Assembly: GCF_921293095.1 (NCBI RefSeq)
Contig: NC_060246.1
Span: 91,323,030-91,387,029, forward strand
Reading direction: 5' to 3'
DNA: 64,000 nt
Origin: Ischnura elegans
Lineage: Eukaryota > Arthropoda > Insecta > Odonata > Coenagrionidae
In this document: one piece after another, positions 34,201-44,918 of the stretch
Layout of the letters: each line of letters opens with the position of its first letter
Numbering within the stretch: position 1 is the first letter of the stretch
Notes under the pieces: generated by a model
The model's database searches: none
Told to the model about the DNA's origin: nothing
What the model saw: the letters and a program-made list of their open reading frames with translations, nothing else
Made by a program: the position numbers and the translations under genes

Positions 34201-35415
34201 TCTTTGATAAGTTATTAATAGAAAAAATTTATACGAGTGATGCTTTGAAGAAGCGATCCTAGTATATTTTACATGAAAAGCTTTCTTGTATTTGTTTTCG
34301 ACGTAGCAGCAGTCAGAAATATGAGATCGCACTAACTTTCAATGGGGTTTTCCGCTAAAATTTTGAACTTGAATTTAGATAAATTGAAGAATAATTCTTA
34401 GCCGACAGTTAAATACGTACGATTAAAATAATTATTTGATAGAATATAAGAAACAAATTGTGTTTCCACATGTATCGTTGAAATCTTATAGTCATTTTAG
34501 TATCGAAATTGTTAGAAATATTATTTACTGTCAAATGTAATTGAATCGTGCCGATTTTGAACTAGGGGAATTGGTGCAAAGAATGTGAATGAGTCAAATA
34601 TTACACTGTTTGAAGCGTAAAACATAAATCCATTTTGTGGTCCATACAATGGTAGATTATTCTATGATCAGAGATAGATTACTTCCTACTTTCGGAAAGC
34701 CAAGAAAAAAGGGCCAAAAATGTTTTGCTTAATGGAAATGATGACTGTTAGTATATGAGATAATTTTTAAGCACTTAGTAAAAGTTATGATAATGCGGAT
34801 TCGTGCAACTGCTTCTCTTGTTTGATCCTCTTGTTTATCGGGTATCATTGTTACTTCAAAGCAGATAGTCTCTGTCGCAATATGCGTTACCAAAAATGAA
34901 CTACTATTTCACGGAAAATGCAGGTACACATTTTCTATTGCCCGAATTTGATGTGTAATCACGTCGTCTAGTCATTCAGTGAATTTCTGGACAGTGTGTT
35001 GTAGTTAGAAGTCAGCGTGCGCACGGGTGTGTGAAGTCACTGTAGGTCCGAAGAGATCGAGAAAAACCGTTTAGGTGACGCATTACACTCAGACAGGGAT
35101 TCGTAATTTGCCTTTTAGTGGTGTCGAACCACTCGTTAAAAAACATAACTAATTATCTTAATATTTTATATACATATTTAGCAGATTTTTGTCGTCATTT
35201 AAATGCAGCCTGTACCGCGAATTGGAAATGCTTGGCCTGAGCAAATACTGAGGCAAAGTTTTAAAATTTGTTGACAAGGGACATTTCTTGACCCAGAAAA
35301 TTGTTGATAAGGGTATATAATCTTTGCATCCAAAAGGACAAATACAAGATGAGACCTAACTTTTAAACATGTTACGCGTCACGAAAATAACTAGTCGTGA
35401 GAGAATTAATGCGTC
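31241..35415. other. AT-rich DNA, nothing firm
   Basis: No repeats with readable ends. A 96-codon minus-strand frame (33322-33612) has an in-frame stop directly before its ATG and no recognisable domain. It sits in a slightly GC-richer patch (33080-33620). Confidence 0.35.
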
Positions 35416-35708
35416 CAGTGGCGGATTCAGCATAAAATTTGGAGGGGGGGTGATGACCTAGGTCCGGGGAGTATGGAATACCCCCCTGGTGAGAGGAATA
35501 TTCTCCCGTGTAAAATGTTTTGCAGGGAACGCTACGCTCTACGATAAATACAACTGAAATTTCTTTCACGTAGCCTTGCATTCGTATATACACTACCTAT
35601 ACTCCTTCACAATCATACAAAAAGTATTTATATTATAAAAATTTAAAAATTGCGATAAAATTTGGGTAGGGGTCATGATCCCAGTGACCCCCCTGAATCC
35701 GCCCTATT
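35416..35708. mobile_element. hAT-type MITE, damaged right tip
   Basis: Left terminus CAGTGGCGGATTCAG, right terminus CTGAATCCGCC followed by CTATT instead of the expected ACTG. Terminal inversion is clear for 11 bases. Flanks AATGCGTC and AATGATCA share only AATG, so the target duplication is doubtful. It lies 41 bp from the donor of the candidate exon at 35749-36024. Confidence 0.6.
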
Positions 35709-35748
35709 AATGATCAGCCTTACTCATCAGTGGAATGCGAACACTTAC

Positions 35749-36024
35749 CTGTTTCGATCTGAGCTTCGTATTCCCTTGGGGTGCACAGCGGATGCTCCTA
35801 ACACTATCGTTTCCATTCCGGTCCGCTTCCTCTAGTTCAGACGACGACTCCACGATGTCCTGTACCTTCGTTACGTAGAGGGGACACGAATGGACGGCTC
35901 CAAAACTCCCTAATGGCACTATATTCGCGAGGTGACTCTTGTTCCGTGCTTGCGGTATCCTCGTTGCTCGGAGAGTGCGGATCAGCAGGGAGTTGTCGGA
36001 GCGGCCGTAGCGATAAGACTGCAT
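35749..36024 (-). CDS. Candidate coding first exon ending in a consensus donor
   Basis: On the minus strand an ATG at 36024 opens a frame of exactly 92 codons that reaches GAAACAG|GTAAGTG, a near-perfect 5' splice site (exon end 35749, phase 0). The product starts MQSYRYGRSDNSLLIR, then has a basic stretch and a Ser/Glu-rich segment VESSSELEEADRNGNDS. No domain was recognised. The upstream 200 bp (to about 36300) is GC-rich and CpG-containing, as expected of a promoter and 5' leader. A second frame on the same strand is open for about 80 codons over the same bases, and a plus-strand frame also overlaps (35932-36225), so coding is not certain. The gene would continue leftward; no second exon was identified before the window start. 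Confidence 0.35.
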
Positions 36025-36421
36025 CGGTCGACCCGCACGAAGAGAGGCGGCGAAGGATTGTTTAGCGTAAACATTCGGCTAGAGGACACCCCCCTACCCC
36101 CGATCGCTCAAAGCAGCATGTGTGCACGCCTTCCAAGTGCCCCTTCGACTGTCTGGGCTCTGCCAGCGACGACCGAGAGAACCCAGCCTCTCCCTGACCT
36201 TTCACCTCGGTGGCTGCTCCTCTAACTGAGAATCACTCAGATATCCTCAACTTTCGATGAGACGAATGCAATGGTGGAGTAAAAAGTGAAAATGCAGGTA
36301 CTTCAAATCTCTCCCATAGGCTTCTGCGAGAATCGCTCCTGATTTCTTATACGTTTATTTCAAACGTCCCCGTAAACAGCAGTTAACGGCCTTTTAAAAC
36401 GGGATTTTAAATACTAATGAT

Positions 36422-36545
36422 GCACACCACTACATCCATGTCCTGGATGGGAACCGAATACCCAGGCGGGTCTCGCACCCGTGACCTTTGGTTTGGTAGG
36501 CGAAGACTTTACCCCGCCACAACCGAAGCCGGAAAGGGTGCCTAG
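36422..36545 (-). repeat. tRNA-derived SINE, minus strand
   Basis: Read on the minus strand: A-box-like TGTGGCGGGGTAAAGTC (about 36522-36506), then B-box-like GGGTGCGAGACCC (36480-36468), followed by a SINE body GTATTCGGTTCCCATCCAGG. The order and roughly 40-nt spacing fit a pol III tRNA-type promoter. Target duplication not identified. Confidence 0.55.
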
Positions 36546-37385
36546 CAATAGACCAGGCTATCTACGTTTTAAAAAATATTTCTAAACGTGATTTGTTACT
36601 TCCGGAATATTATCTCACCTAACATGACGTTATTTACACTCCGATACCTCGCAACGATTCCAATATGTACTTTTTTCTAATCTCAGACTCTCCTTTTTTT
36701 AACTTTGCGTTTGTTCGAAATGAAAATCCAAAAATCCTATTCTGTTGATAGTGGTCTCAGAATGCGACCGAGAATGATTTTTACCCCGCCCTACTAAACA
36801 TTCCAATGATCTAGAAGTTTTAGATCTACTTTTCGATGATCACTGATTTTCTCCTCGTACTGATCCTGAAATGTGTGAAGCCGTCAAATTTTCGTAATAA
36901 TTACTATGGAATGGAATATTAAATGAGGATTTTATTGCAAAATTTTATCGTGTAGAGATAGATTCGCCAATGTATCTATGAAAAATATCTTGGTAGAGTA
37001 AACTCAAATGTTCGGATACGCACCAAATGTTCTAATGCGTACGTAACTATTATTACGGAAGATGATAATAAGGAGTAAGAAATGGAGAAAATTAAGTTCT
37101 GAAAATTTACTAAATTTGTTTCAATATTTCCTTCTTCTCTTTAAGCGCTCCGGAGCATAAGAATATTTTTTTAAATTTTATTTCCTTTACCTTGATGGAA
37201 ATATTGTTACATGATTTACACCCTTGCCATGTGTAAAATCGCGCAATGGTTACCCTGGAAATCCTTTCTCAAATGTCGAAAAGTCGACTCGATATGTACA
37301 GCTGGACGAATGGTGGTATCAGGTTGTTTAGCGTTAAAAGGGATTATTTCGAGCGTGAAATATTTGCAGTTTTACCACGAGGGGC
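36546..37385. other. AT-rich DNA, nothing supported
   Basis: No repeats with readable ends and no gene signals apart from short chance frames. Confidence 0.4.
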
Positions 37386-37800
37386 TATGAAAAGGCTAGC
37401 GGGTATGAGAGCTGCGTCAAACCAATTTTAGGATTGTTGACTAATGGTGATGGTGACCGCGAGGGAGATGTGCCTATGAAGGCGCTGCAGGCGACTGCCC
37501 TCGGGGTGACTTGCCGCCTATCCTGACGACGCGGCGGGGGCGATGTGTGCTGAGAGCGCGGGTGACGAGCCTTTCGTCCATCAGAAGAATCCGCCCTCTT
37601 TTTCCCGTCTTCCCTCGTGCGCACGCAAGTGAATCATCTGCGGTGGGAGAGCGGGAAGGAGTGAGGGGAAAGAAGAGTCTTTCTTATCCGGGGATGATAA
37701 AGGCGCGAGGGTGGGGTTCTCGGAAAAGTGTGAGGTGGACACGAGGAAAGTAGAAGCGTTGGAGGAGAGGTTGCACACGATTTCTTATTGTTAGACCACT
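37386..37800. other. GC-rich island carrying dispersed-repeat copy 2
   Basis: 37388-37440 repeats 262-325. The rest, to about 37770, is GC- and CpG-rich with open frames on both strands (plus 37511-37753, minus 37385-37624 and 37581-37778) and no recognisable domain. Possible promoter or 5' region; strand undecided. Confidence 0.25.
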
Positions 37801-38286
37801 CTCCTATTTGTTGGGAGGAATTTGATGATAAAAGTGCGGTGGTGAGTGATAGTATCTTCTTGGGTTTCCAACCGTGTTCGTTGTTTTTAACCACTACAGT
37901 TTCGTCCGTGTTCCAGTTTGCTTAGTGGTGATACTACTTGAGTGTGTAGTGGTGATCAGCTTTTGTTTTCATCTATCGAACTTTCCTCGATTTTTCGCAA
38001 TATTCTTGCCTTCTTTTCTTTCCCCGTCTGAGGAATGCCTGTCTACATTTGAAGACACCACTCGGTCCTCTTATGTCTATTCCAAGTATTATTTTCGGAA
38101 TAGATAAGTCTTTGATTAATTATTGATGCATCATTTGATTCCAAGTTTTCATAACATTTCTTTCCCTGTTCTATTATGATTAATTCGATCGTTTTTATTT
38201 CGGTCTTATACACGGCTTCATTATCTTCCTGCCCCATCTTTTTTTTTAAGATTGCCATGAAAAAGTGTTGATCATCCGGGCCTTAC

Positions 38287-38745
38287 ATAGGCCTATAGTC
38301 TTGGTCTCGTTTGGCGCCAAATTTCTTCCGATATTTCGATGGCTTCTCGAATAACTTCTGGGAAATATCAGGATTCCCTGGCAAGCACACTTGTCTTCTC
38401 CAAGTTGGTTGAGTTTTTAGGTTCTGCGTGGACGTTTTCCGCGACAGTTGAGAGGTGGAATGGCTTGTTTTTAATTGCACGTCCGTATTCCTGCTGTCGG
38501 CACTTAACGGCTCTGCATGTCTGGCCGATGTAAGTCATTCCAATGCTGCAGTCAATTTTATAGACTCCCCCATATAAGTAATGAGAAATACGGTCTTTCG
38601 GTTTTGGTAATATATTCCCCATTTTTTCCACCCAGTTGAAGCGCGTCGTCACGTCCAACTTTTTCAAAATCCAGGAAATCTTTTCCGTGGTGTAGGCTGC
38701 AGGCTTTGGTCTTTACACAGACAATAAGGGAAGTGAGGCAGTCTT
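38287..38745 (-). pseudogene. Penelope-like element remnant: GIY-YIG endonuclease end
   Basis: The minus strand encodes the C-terminal part of a Penelope-like retroelement protein. In order: a linker KISWILKKLDVTTRFN, the first endonuclease motif GGVYKIDC, the second motif TYIGQT, a basic stretch, AVAEN-like STVAEN, and REAIEI near the end. The GIY-YIG module nicks DNA for retrotransposition in this family. The reverse-transcriptase part is absent, so the copy is 5' truncated. A TAA lies in frame ahead of the linker and a TGA at about 38368-38370 interrupts the frame before REAIEI. It is therefore a dead copy. A SINE lies immediately beyond its truncated end (38752). Confidence 0.8.
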
Positions 38746-38751
38746 AAGGAG

Positions 38752-39052
38752 ATCGGATTGGTGTGGTGGCTAGAGTGTTCGCTTCCCACCCCGTAGGCTC
38801 GGGTTCAAAACCCGGCGGTGGCAAATAATTTCCAGAGACTGCCCGATCCCTGCTTGAATGTAATGTGAACATTCCAACGCAACACTCACTCCGTCCGTCG
38901 GATGGGACGTTAAACCTTGGTCCCCTACGTACCTTACGTTAAGAGTAGGCTGATGCCCACGCTGGGTTTTATTCCACCCTTCCTTCCATACCCTTCCCTC
39001 ATATCGCAAATGACATCAGATGTCGCCTCCTCCAAATACCATACCATACCGG
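38752..39052 (+). repeat. tRNA-derived SINE with complete head and repeat tail
   Basis: A-box-like GTGTGGTGGCTAGAGTG (38761-38777) and perfect B-box GGTTCAAAACC (38802-38812), spaced as in a tRNA, followed by a conserved-looking body with GGATGGGACGTTAAACC (about 38900-38916). It ends in tandem ATACC units (39036-39052). It is about 300 bp long. The A and B boxes form an internal pol III promoter. It is the best-preserved SINE in the window. Confidence 0.75.
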
Positions 39053-39169
39053 TAGTCTCAAGGCTAAGGTAGGGTTGTGACGCGGATATCAACTTCCTGA
39101 AATATTTCAAACTGAACTTAAATGAGGACAGTACTTCCTCTATAATTCGACACTTCACTTCTCCTGCCC

Positions 39170-39660
39170 TGGCAGTAATCCGGCGTTTTTATACAGACAC
39201 CTACCAAGTGGTTAGCTCGGTAATTTCGAGTAGTCCACTTCTGAGGTGAGCCGAGATAAGTAAGTAGGGTTAATTGCCACAACTCCAAAGTGCCTGAAAA
39301 GGTGGAGTGGAGAGAATATAAAAAGATCCAACCTGTGAGATAAGTAGGGGAAGCAGTGCTTACCAAGAGCGGGGCCTTCCACTTCAATGGAATTATGTGG
39401 ACTATAGATACGGAAAAATACAGTACTGTAATGTAGGTTTAGTTTAGTTATCGTAGTTTTACGTTAGCTAATCAATTGCGTATATGTACTGATGTAGTGT
39501 ATAAAACAATATATTATATCATGTATCTATTCAATAAAACATAGCTTCTGCCTTTTAATTCCGTTAATATTAGTGATTACCAGTAATCCGGCATTTTCGG
39601 TAATCCTGCAGTGCTCTCGTCCAATATTTGCTGGATTACCGAGATACCGCTGCATTTTAT
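39170..39660. repeat. CAGTAATCCGGC termini, possible pogo-like scraps
   Basis: CAGTAATCCGGCGTTTTTAT at 39173 and CAGTAATCCGGCATTTTC at about 39582, same orientation. The second is followed by a local inverted pair CGGTAATCC ... GGATTACCG. Similar termini occur in pogo/Tigger-type elements, but no matched TA-flanked pair was resolved. AATAAA occurs near 39533. Confidence 0.3.
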
Positions 39661-39957
39661 TGAGGATTCTATCGTATGAAGACAGGAATCTCATAGCGTC
39701 TACAGCAAAAATGTATGAATGCGCACGTAAAGTGTTATTATGTATTCAATTGGACCTTGATGACGCTAATATTCCAGTATTGTATTGCATTTTTATAAAT
39801 ATTCGAGATTTGTCATTTTTCTATAATTAGCCGAGTAGGTACAACCTGGATTTGTGTACAATAGCATAAAAATTTTATTCATCCCTAAGTGAGGACAGAG
39901 GACGGGCCTCGAGTGGTGTGAATGAACTTCATTAATCCAAATTGTTATCCATAATAT

Positions 39958-40258
39958 CAGGGGCGCAGCCAGGAATTAAGACTAGGGGAGGTTTTAGGCG
40001 CAACTTATACTGGGGGGCCAGGGGGTATAGAATGCACGCCAGGGTAAGCGAGAGGTGCGGGGGCCCTTCCCCAGAAAATTTTTAAGATAAATGGTTGAAA
40101 ATGGTGAGTTTTACGGCTTTCTGAGGGATTTTTTATTTATTCTTACACTTTTATATAAGTAATATTAATCCAATTAAGTAAAATAGATCAAACTTAAAAA
40201 TTTCTCTTAGCTCTGGGAGGGGGTTTATCCTCCAAAAACCGCCCTTTCTCCGCCACTG
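39958..40258 (+). mobile_element. 301-bp hAT-type MITE (family A), copy 3
   Basis: Starts CAGGGGCGCAGCCAGG, ends CTCCGCCACTG. Flanked by a perfect octamer duplication, CATAATAT (39950-39957 and 40259-40266). Same length and orientation as the copy at 8505-8805, with shared interior GGGTAAGCG, ATGGTTGAAAATGGTGAG and TTCTGAGGGAT. No ORF. Confidence 0.85.
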
Positions 40259-40399
40259 CATAATATAATTACCTAGAATTGATCCCTAAACCAAATAAAA
40301 TTAATATCCATATACTCAGGAATATTTTTTTACCTTCTTTATTTAAAAGTTATTCCCCACTATCTTTGTATCAATGGCTTCGTGCGTACACAAATTAGA

Positions 40400-40720
40400 A
40401 CTAGAAAAAGGCATGCTTATGAGACCACCGGGCATCGGCCATCGTTGTTGTGGTTACCTCGTGTGTTTGTTTGTGGAAGAGGGTGGAAGTGGGTGTGGTC
40501 GTTCGGTTGAGGCCAAGGCCTTCCATCCCCCCTCTCTCCCGCCCCATTAGGGTTTATTTGTTTGGCCGTGCCGATACGAATTCCGCCGTGCGTCGCGTCC
40601 CACATGGGCGTCAAGTGATCCCAGCGTCGCCCTCTCTCCGCACACGTTTGCTATTCTTTCCTATCTTCGTTTCTTCATTTCTTCGGCTCAATCAAAGGAA
40701 GGGGGAAACTAAAATATTTT
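40400..40720. other. GC-richer patch with opposing open frames
   Basis: Plus 40450-40725 (91 codons) and minus 40417-40614. The Arg/Pro/Ser-rich composition is what CpG-rich DNA gives. No domain and no splice sites supported. Confidence 0.2.
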
Positions 40721-41465
40721 CATAGCTGGCTGCTTCTTCTAGAAAAAAATTGCACAACCAAAGGAAGAGATTGGTATCCTTATTGGCGTCGCTGGATTCT
40801 GTATCTACGAAGCTTTTACTCTGCAAACCGTGGAAAAAACCGATTTCATTATTTTTAGCCTTGTTAATTAGAACCTTGTTATTGTTAACCTTGTTATTTT
40901 TAGTCTTGTAATATAAACTCTGCTCCACCTAATGGAAGAAGTAAATTGGTTGTAGAAATTTTAACATAAAGTTTTTGCGAAATATTTTACGGTTGAATTT
41001 TCATGGGATGAATTTCACTTATTAACCAGTTGCGTTCCTCAGCAGAATCTTCATGGGTGACCTATCACTTAATGTGGTTTGATTTTTATTTGCCAGCTTA
41101 GTTCGAGTAGCTTCTTCGCCATGCTTACTCTAATTGGTACTTGAAATTACACCATATGAATCACAAATGTCATCATCATCGGTGCATGTTCATGTATCTA
41201 CTTTCGTGTAAAAACGCAATGCTTCTTTAAAAGCATGTTTTATTTCAATGCATCATAGTTTCTTTATAGAAGTCGCTCCCGCACACTCACAAATTGCTGT
41301 TTTCCGCAGGAAAGTCATTTATCTCCTTTCATTCTCACTATTTATGAATCGTCACAGCTCTTATGAATCATCGGCTATTGGGCATTAAATTTTTAATTAG
41401 TAAAAACAATTACATATACATCCGTCGTGTATATTTTGATCCTCAACAGGTTTTTATAAGGTCAT

Positions 41466-41841
41466 GCGTCTTAATGCAAGTAGGAACCAGTTGAGAGAGA
41501 TAGAGTTAAAGTAAGCTATACCCCTTACATTAAAAATACACGAAAATTGTTGAGTAGCACATAGAAACAAAAATAGAGGTGAAAGCATGTACTAACAATA
41601 AGAGAATCGGGAGATTGTTTCCCCCCTCCTTAGACGGACGGACTTGCCCGGAAAACCCTTGTCAAACGAAGCGTCTTAACGAAAGTAGGAACCAGATGAA
41701 AGAGAGAGTCGAAGTAAGCTATCCCCCTTGCATTGAAAAATGCACGAAAATTGTATAGAGGCACATAGAAACAAAAATAATGTGAAAGCATGTACTTATG
41801 GAATCGGGAGATTGTTTTCCCCTTCCTTAGACGGACGGACT
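41466..41841 (+). repeat. Tandem duplication, 205-bp period
   Basis: Unit 1 (41466-41644) and unit 2 (41671-41841) share GCGTCTTAA, AAGTAGGAACCAG, GTAAGCTAT, ACACATAGAAACAAAAATA-like, GTGAAAGCATGTACT, AATCGGGAGATTGTTT and TTAGACGGACGGACT. Small indels shorten unit 2. No coding. Confidence 0.75.
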
Positions 41842-42046
41842 CATAATAGATTTCCAACGGTCGTACGAGGCACACACCCTCGGAGATTCACGTTTTTTTG
41901 TCTCTCTTGGATCTCATTTGTTTCGAGCGTCTGGTACGCAGTGAAATCGAAAACAAATCGAAATAGGAATTAAAAATTACATTTCCGTTTTTTCGACGGT
42001 AACATTTTTACTAAAATCAGTATCTAAAAGTGAAGAATGCCAATTA

Positions 42047-42434
42047 GGTGGCGTCCATTAATTACGTGAAGTGATTTTGGCGATTTTAGAACCCCCTCTG
42101 CCTCCCCTCTTAGTGAGATATCGTGAGATTTGGCTCGACCCCCTTCCTCTAATCTCACGCGGGATTGTTCAAAATGCGTACCTTCAGTTTAAATACGTTA
42201 ATCTATGTTTCATTGCGTTGGATTTATAAAAAGAAAACAATTCGTTTAATTATTTTTATTTATTATCAGTTGAGACTAGTATTTAAGATTACTAAGATCG
42301 TAGTGTAGAATCACATTTTACACTGTTTCTTGCGGAAAAAAATTACGCGATACTTGCCAGGACCACCCTCTCTCCTACGTGAGATTAGGTGAGAATTGGC
42401 CGATAAACGACTCGCGTAATTAATAGATGCAGCC
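42047..42434. mobile_element. PIF/Harbinger-like MITE with TTA target duplication
   Basis: Left end GGTGGCGTCCATTAATTACG; the right end read on the minus strand is GGCTGCATCTATTAATTACG. Both ends are flanked by TTA (42044-42046 and 42435-42437), the TWA-type 3-bp duplication of PIF/Harbinger elements. 388 bp, no ORF. Confidence 0.7.
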
Positions 42435-42439
42435 TTAAG

Positions 42440-44270
42440 TGGGCACGAGGGGTATGTAACACACGGAAGAATGTACAGGAACTTAAGCATGGATTATCTA
42501 ATTTATTATTCTCCTTCGCATTTCTCGGCTTCCCGGAAAGTTTTCACTTATCTCCTTCGAGATAGGAGAGCGTCTGAAATGTGGGTGAAGGCACCGCATT
42601 GTCTACCTCCGGAGTGGCTATTAAAATGGAACGCATCTAAACATGTGATAACGCGCGCTCGGCAGCGGGGGCTACTTCATCATCTCACGCATTTAATATC
42701 CCATCCCATCGCTTTGGGAAGTGCTCGACTTCCCATCGGGTGGCGGCCTTGACCTTTTCAATCTTAAAAGGCTCGACATCGCAAGGAGAAGATGGCAGTG
42801 AAAAGGGTATGGGAGCTACTGAGTTGAAATGCTTTCAGAAAATCTCATTCCTTGTGAGAGCCGTATCCATTTGCAAAGAAATTGAAGTTTTGACTGTTTT
42901 CTCAGTGTTTGTTCAGTGATCCTCTTGTAAAGAGCTGTTACAACACACTGCATGTAAAAGGCAGAGTAACAGGTACTCAATTACGCAGGCATGTTTTCGT
43001 AAACATGATCAACTCCTCTCTCCGGATGCAAATATTTTTCCATTCAATACATCCTGAGGCACTAGGCGATTCTATGCATTAGAGCATAGAATGCCTTAGT
43101 ATTTAGCTCCCTTCAGTTAATTCCATACTGTGTTACTTCTAGTATTCTTTAATTGTTGCTAGTATTTGATGGCCACTATTATAAATATATTATTGGTCTC
43201 CGATAAGTTTTACCTTCTTTACTCCTATTTTATTGTTTTTCCCCGCTCGCAATATCCTATAAATAGACCAGACTGGCATGGAAATTATGTTAGTTAGCTC
43301 TTTCCAAGAAAGACCACATTGCGCGTGGGATGACAACGTGCGTCTAAAAAACGAAATATTAATATTTCAAAAGTCACAGAAAAGATGAAAAAGAAGGGAA
43401 TGAGCATGATTGAGGCACCAGATTTCTGTGTTATCTGTGTTATGTGTAAGTTAAATCAATATTCTTATGCTGCTATCTAGCAACAGCACGCACGCCCTTA
43501 TATATTATAGTTGGCCATCGTAGTACGTAAGTTGTATACCATTGAACACTTTCTCTAATTAATGTTCTCTACTCGTCACTTTGCGGTCATTTTCTCTCCT
43601 TTCTCATGCACTTTGCGTGAATTTACATTAGGCCTCGTGTTTACCTCAACAAATTTTAATTCCTCGAACAAGATTTTTTTATAATTTTAATATTCTTCCT
43701 TTTTCTCCTCTCATTTAACAAGCTGTTGGCACCTTCGTGATGTATCTACTTTCGTGGTTATTCTAAAAGTATATGAAGTGCCTATTTCGTGGGTGTACCC
43801 TTTCTCTGATGCTTCTAGGCGAAAGCAGGAATTTTTATGTATTCGACCAAATGGATAAATCAACGAGGAGTTACTAATATGTTAGCTTGCTATAATAGCA
43901 TTCAAGCATCTTTTTAATATTTCTATCGGACCGATTCCCTGATGTTTGCAATAACTGATGATAGTATTTTAGTATATTTGCGTGTTTTAGGAGAACAATA
44001 TGTGCGTCAAATTTGGATTAAAAAGGAGCTATCTCAAAAGCGTTTTCTCAAGTCCTAGGTTACTTGTTGAATGGAAATTCATTTCCTGACAAATAAATCA
44101 CAATATGTGATTTTTTTTCACTTTTTTCCATGTATCTCGCTCATAGAGTAGGCAGGCTAATGTTGACGCTATTATTTGTTTACCAGAATCACATATACCC
44201 ATGTCAAAATAAAATCGATCTGGCTAATTTAATTCACCTTTCTAGGCCATGGCAGGAATAATAGGGTGGT
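42440..44270. other. AT-rich DNA with one small hairpin
   Basis: No gene supported; plus frame 42471-42752 (93 codons) has no recognisable domain. At 43057-43104 a 21-nt arm (ending ATTCTATGC) pairs with its partner (starting GCATAGAAT) across a 6-nt loop, with wobbles and a 2-nt internal loop. Confidence 0.35.
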
Positions 44271-44271
44271 T

Positions 44272-44918
44272 TCCTTTTATTTTTTTATTGCCTAAATTTA
44301 TTACTCCTGGAGTACGTATTTCACGATTTTACATTTTTAAATGACGATATCTATTTTTCACGATTAAATGAAAAGTGAACATTTTCAAGCGCGAAAAAAT
44401 GCGACGGCTAAGTATAAATGCCGGGAAATCTCCGTATGACATCGTTCTGGGTCCCACTGCCACAAGTGAGGTGACCTTAAGGCGAGGCATTGAGCGTTGA
44501 TACGACGCAGGATGCTAGCAGGTAGCTAAGTGCCCAGCCAGCTGGTAGCGCTTGGCTTAAATAAGGATTATTAATACCTTATCAAACGATGGAACCCTTC
44601 CGACTCTAGCCAGTTTTAATAAGTGATTATTAAGACATGTTTCCCTGAGCTCTGTGCCTCATGCATGCATTGGTAATCGCAGACGATGTAATACTCCTAT
44701 CTACTCGTATAGAAACTAGGTCCCTGTGACTTCACGTGGAGTGGCATCGCATGGGCGCCAATTTGGCTTTTTTCAAATGAGGATAAAAATTGACCATTGC
44801 CATTCGTCTAAACCGGTATTTCTAAAACCAAATATTTTGTATATTATGAATACACTAATGGTGGGTAACGAATCGCAACCAATGCCTCTTTTTTCCTTTG
44901 ATGAAGGAAACTACCCTA
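44272..44918. mobile_element. Long TIR MITE family 1, copy 2
   Basis: Starts (TA)GGGTGGTTTCCT, ends AGGAAACTACCC(TA). Shares with copies 1 and 3 TTACTCCTGGAGTACG, GCGACGGCTAAGTAT, GATACGACGCAGGATGC, GTGGAGTGGCATCGCATGG and CACTAATGGTGGG. The plus frame 44726-45082 begins inside the element and is not a gene. Confidence 0.75.
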
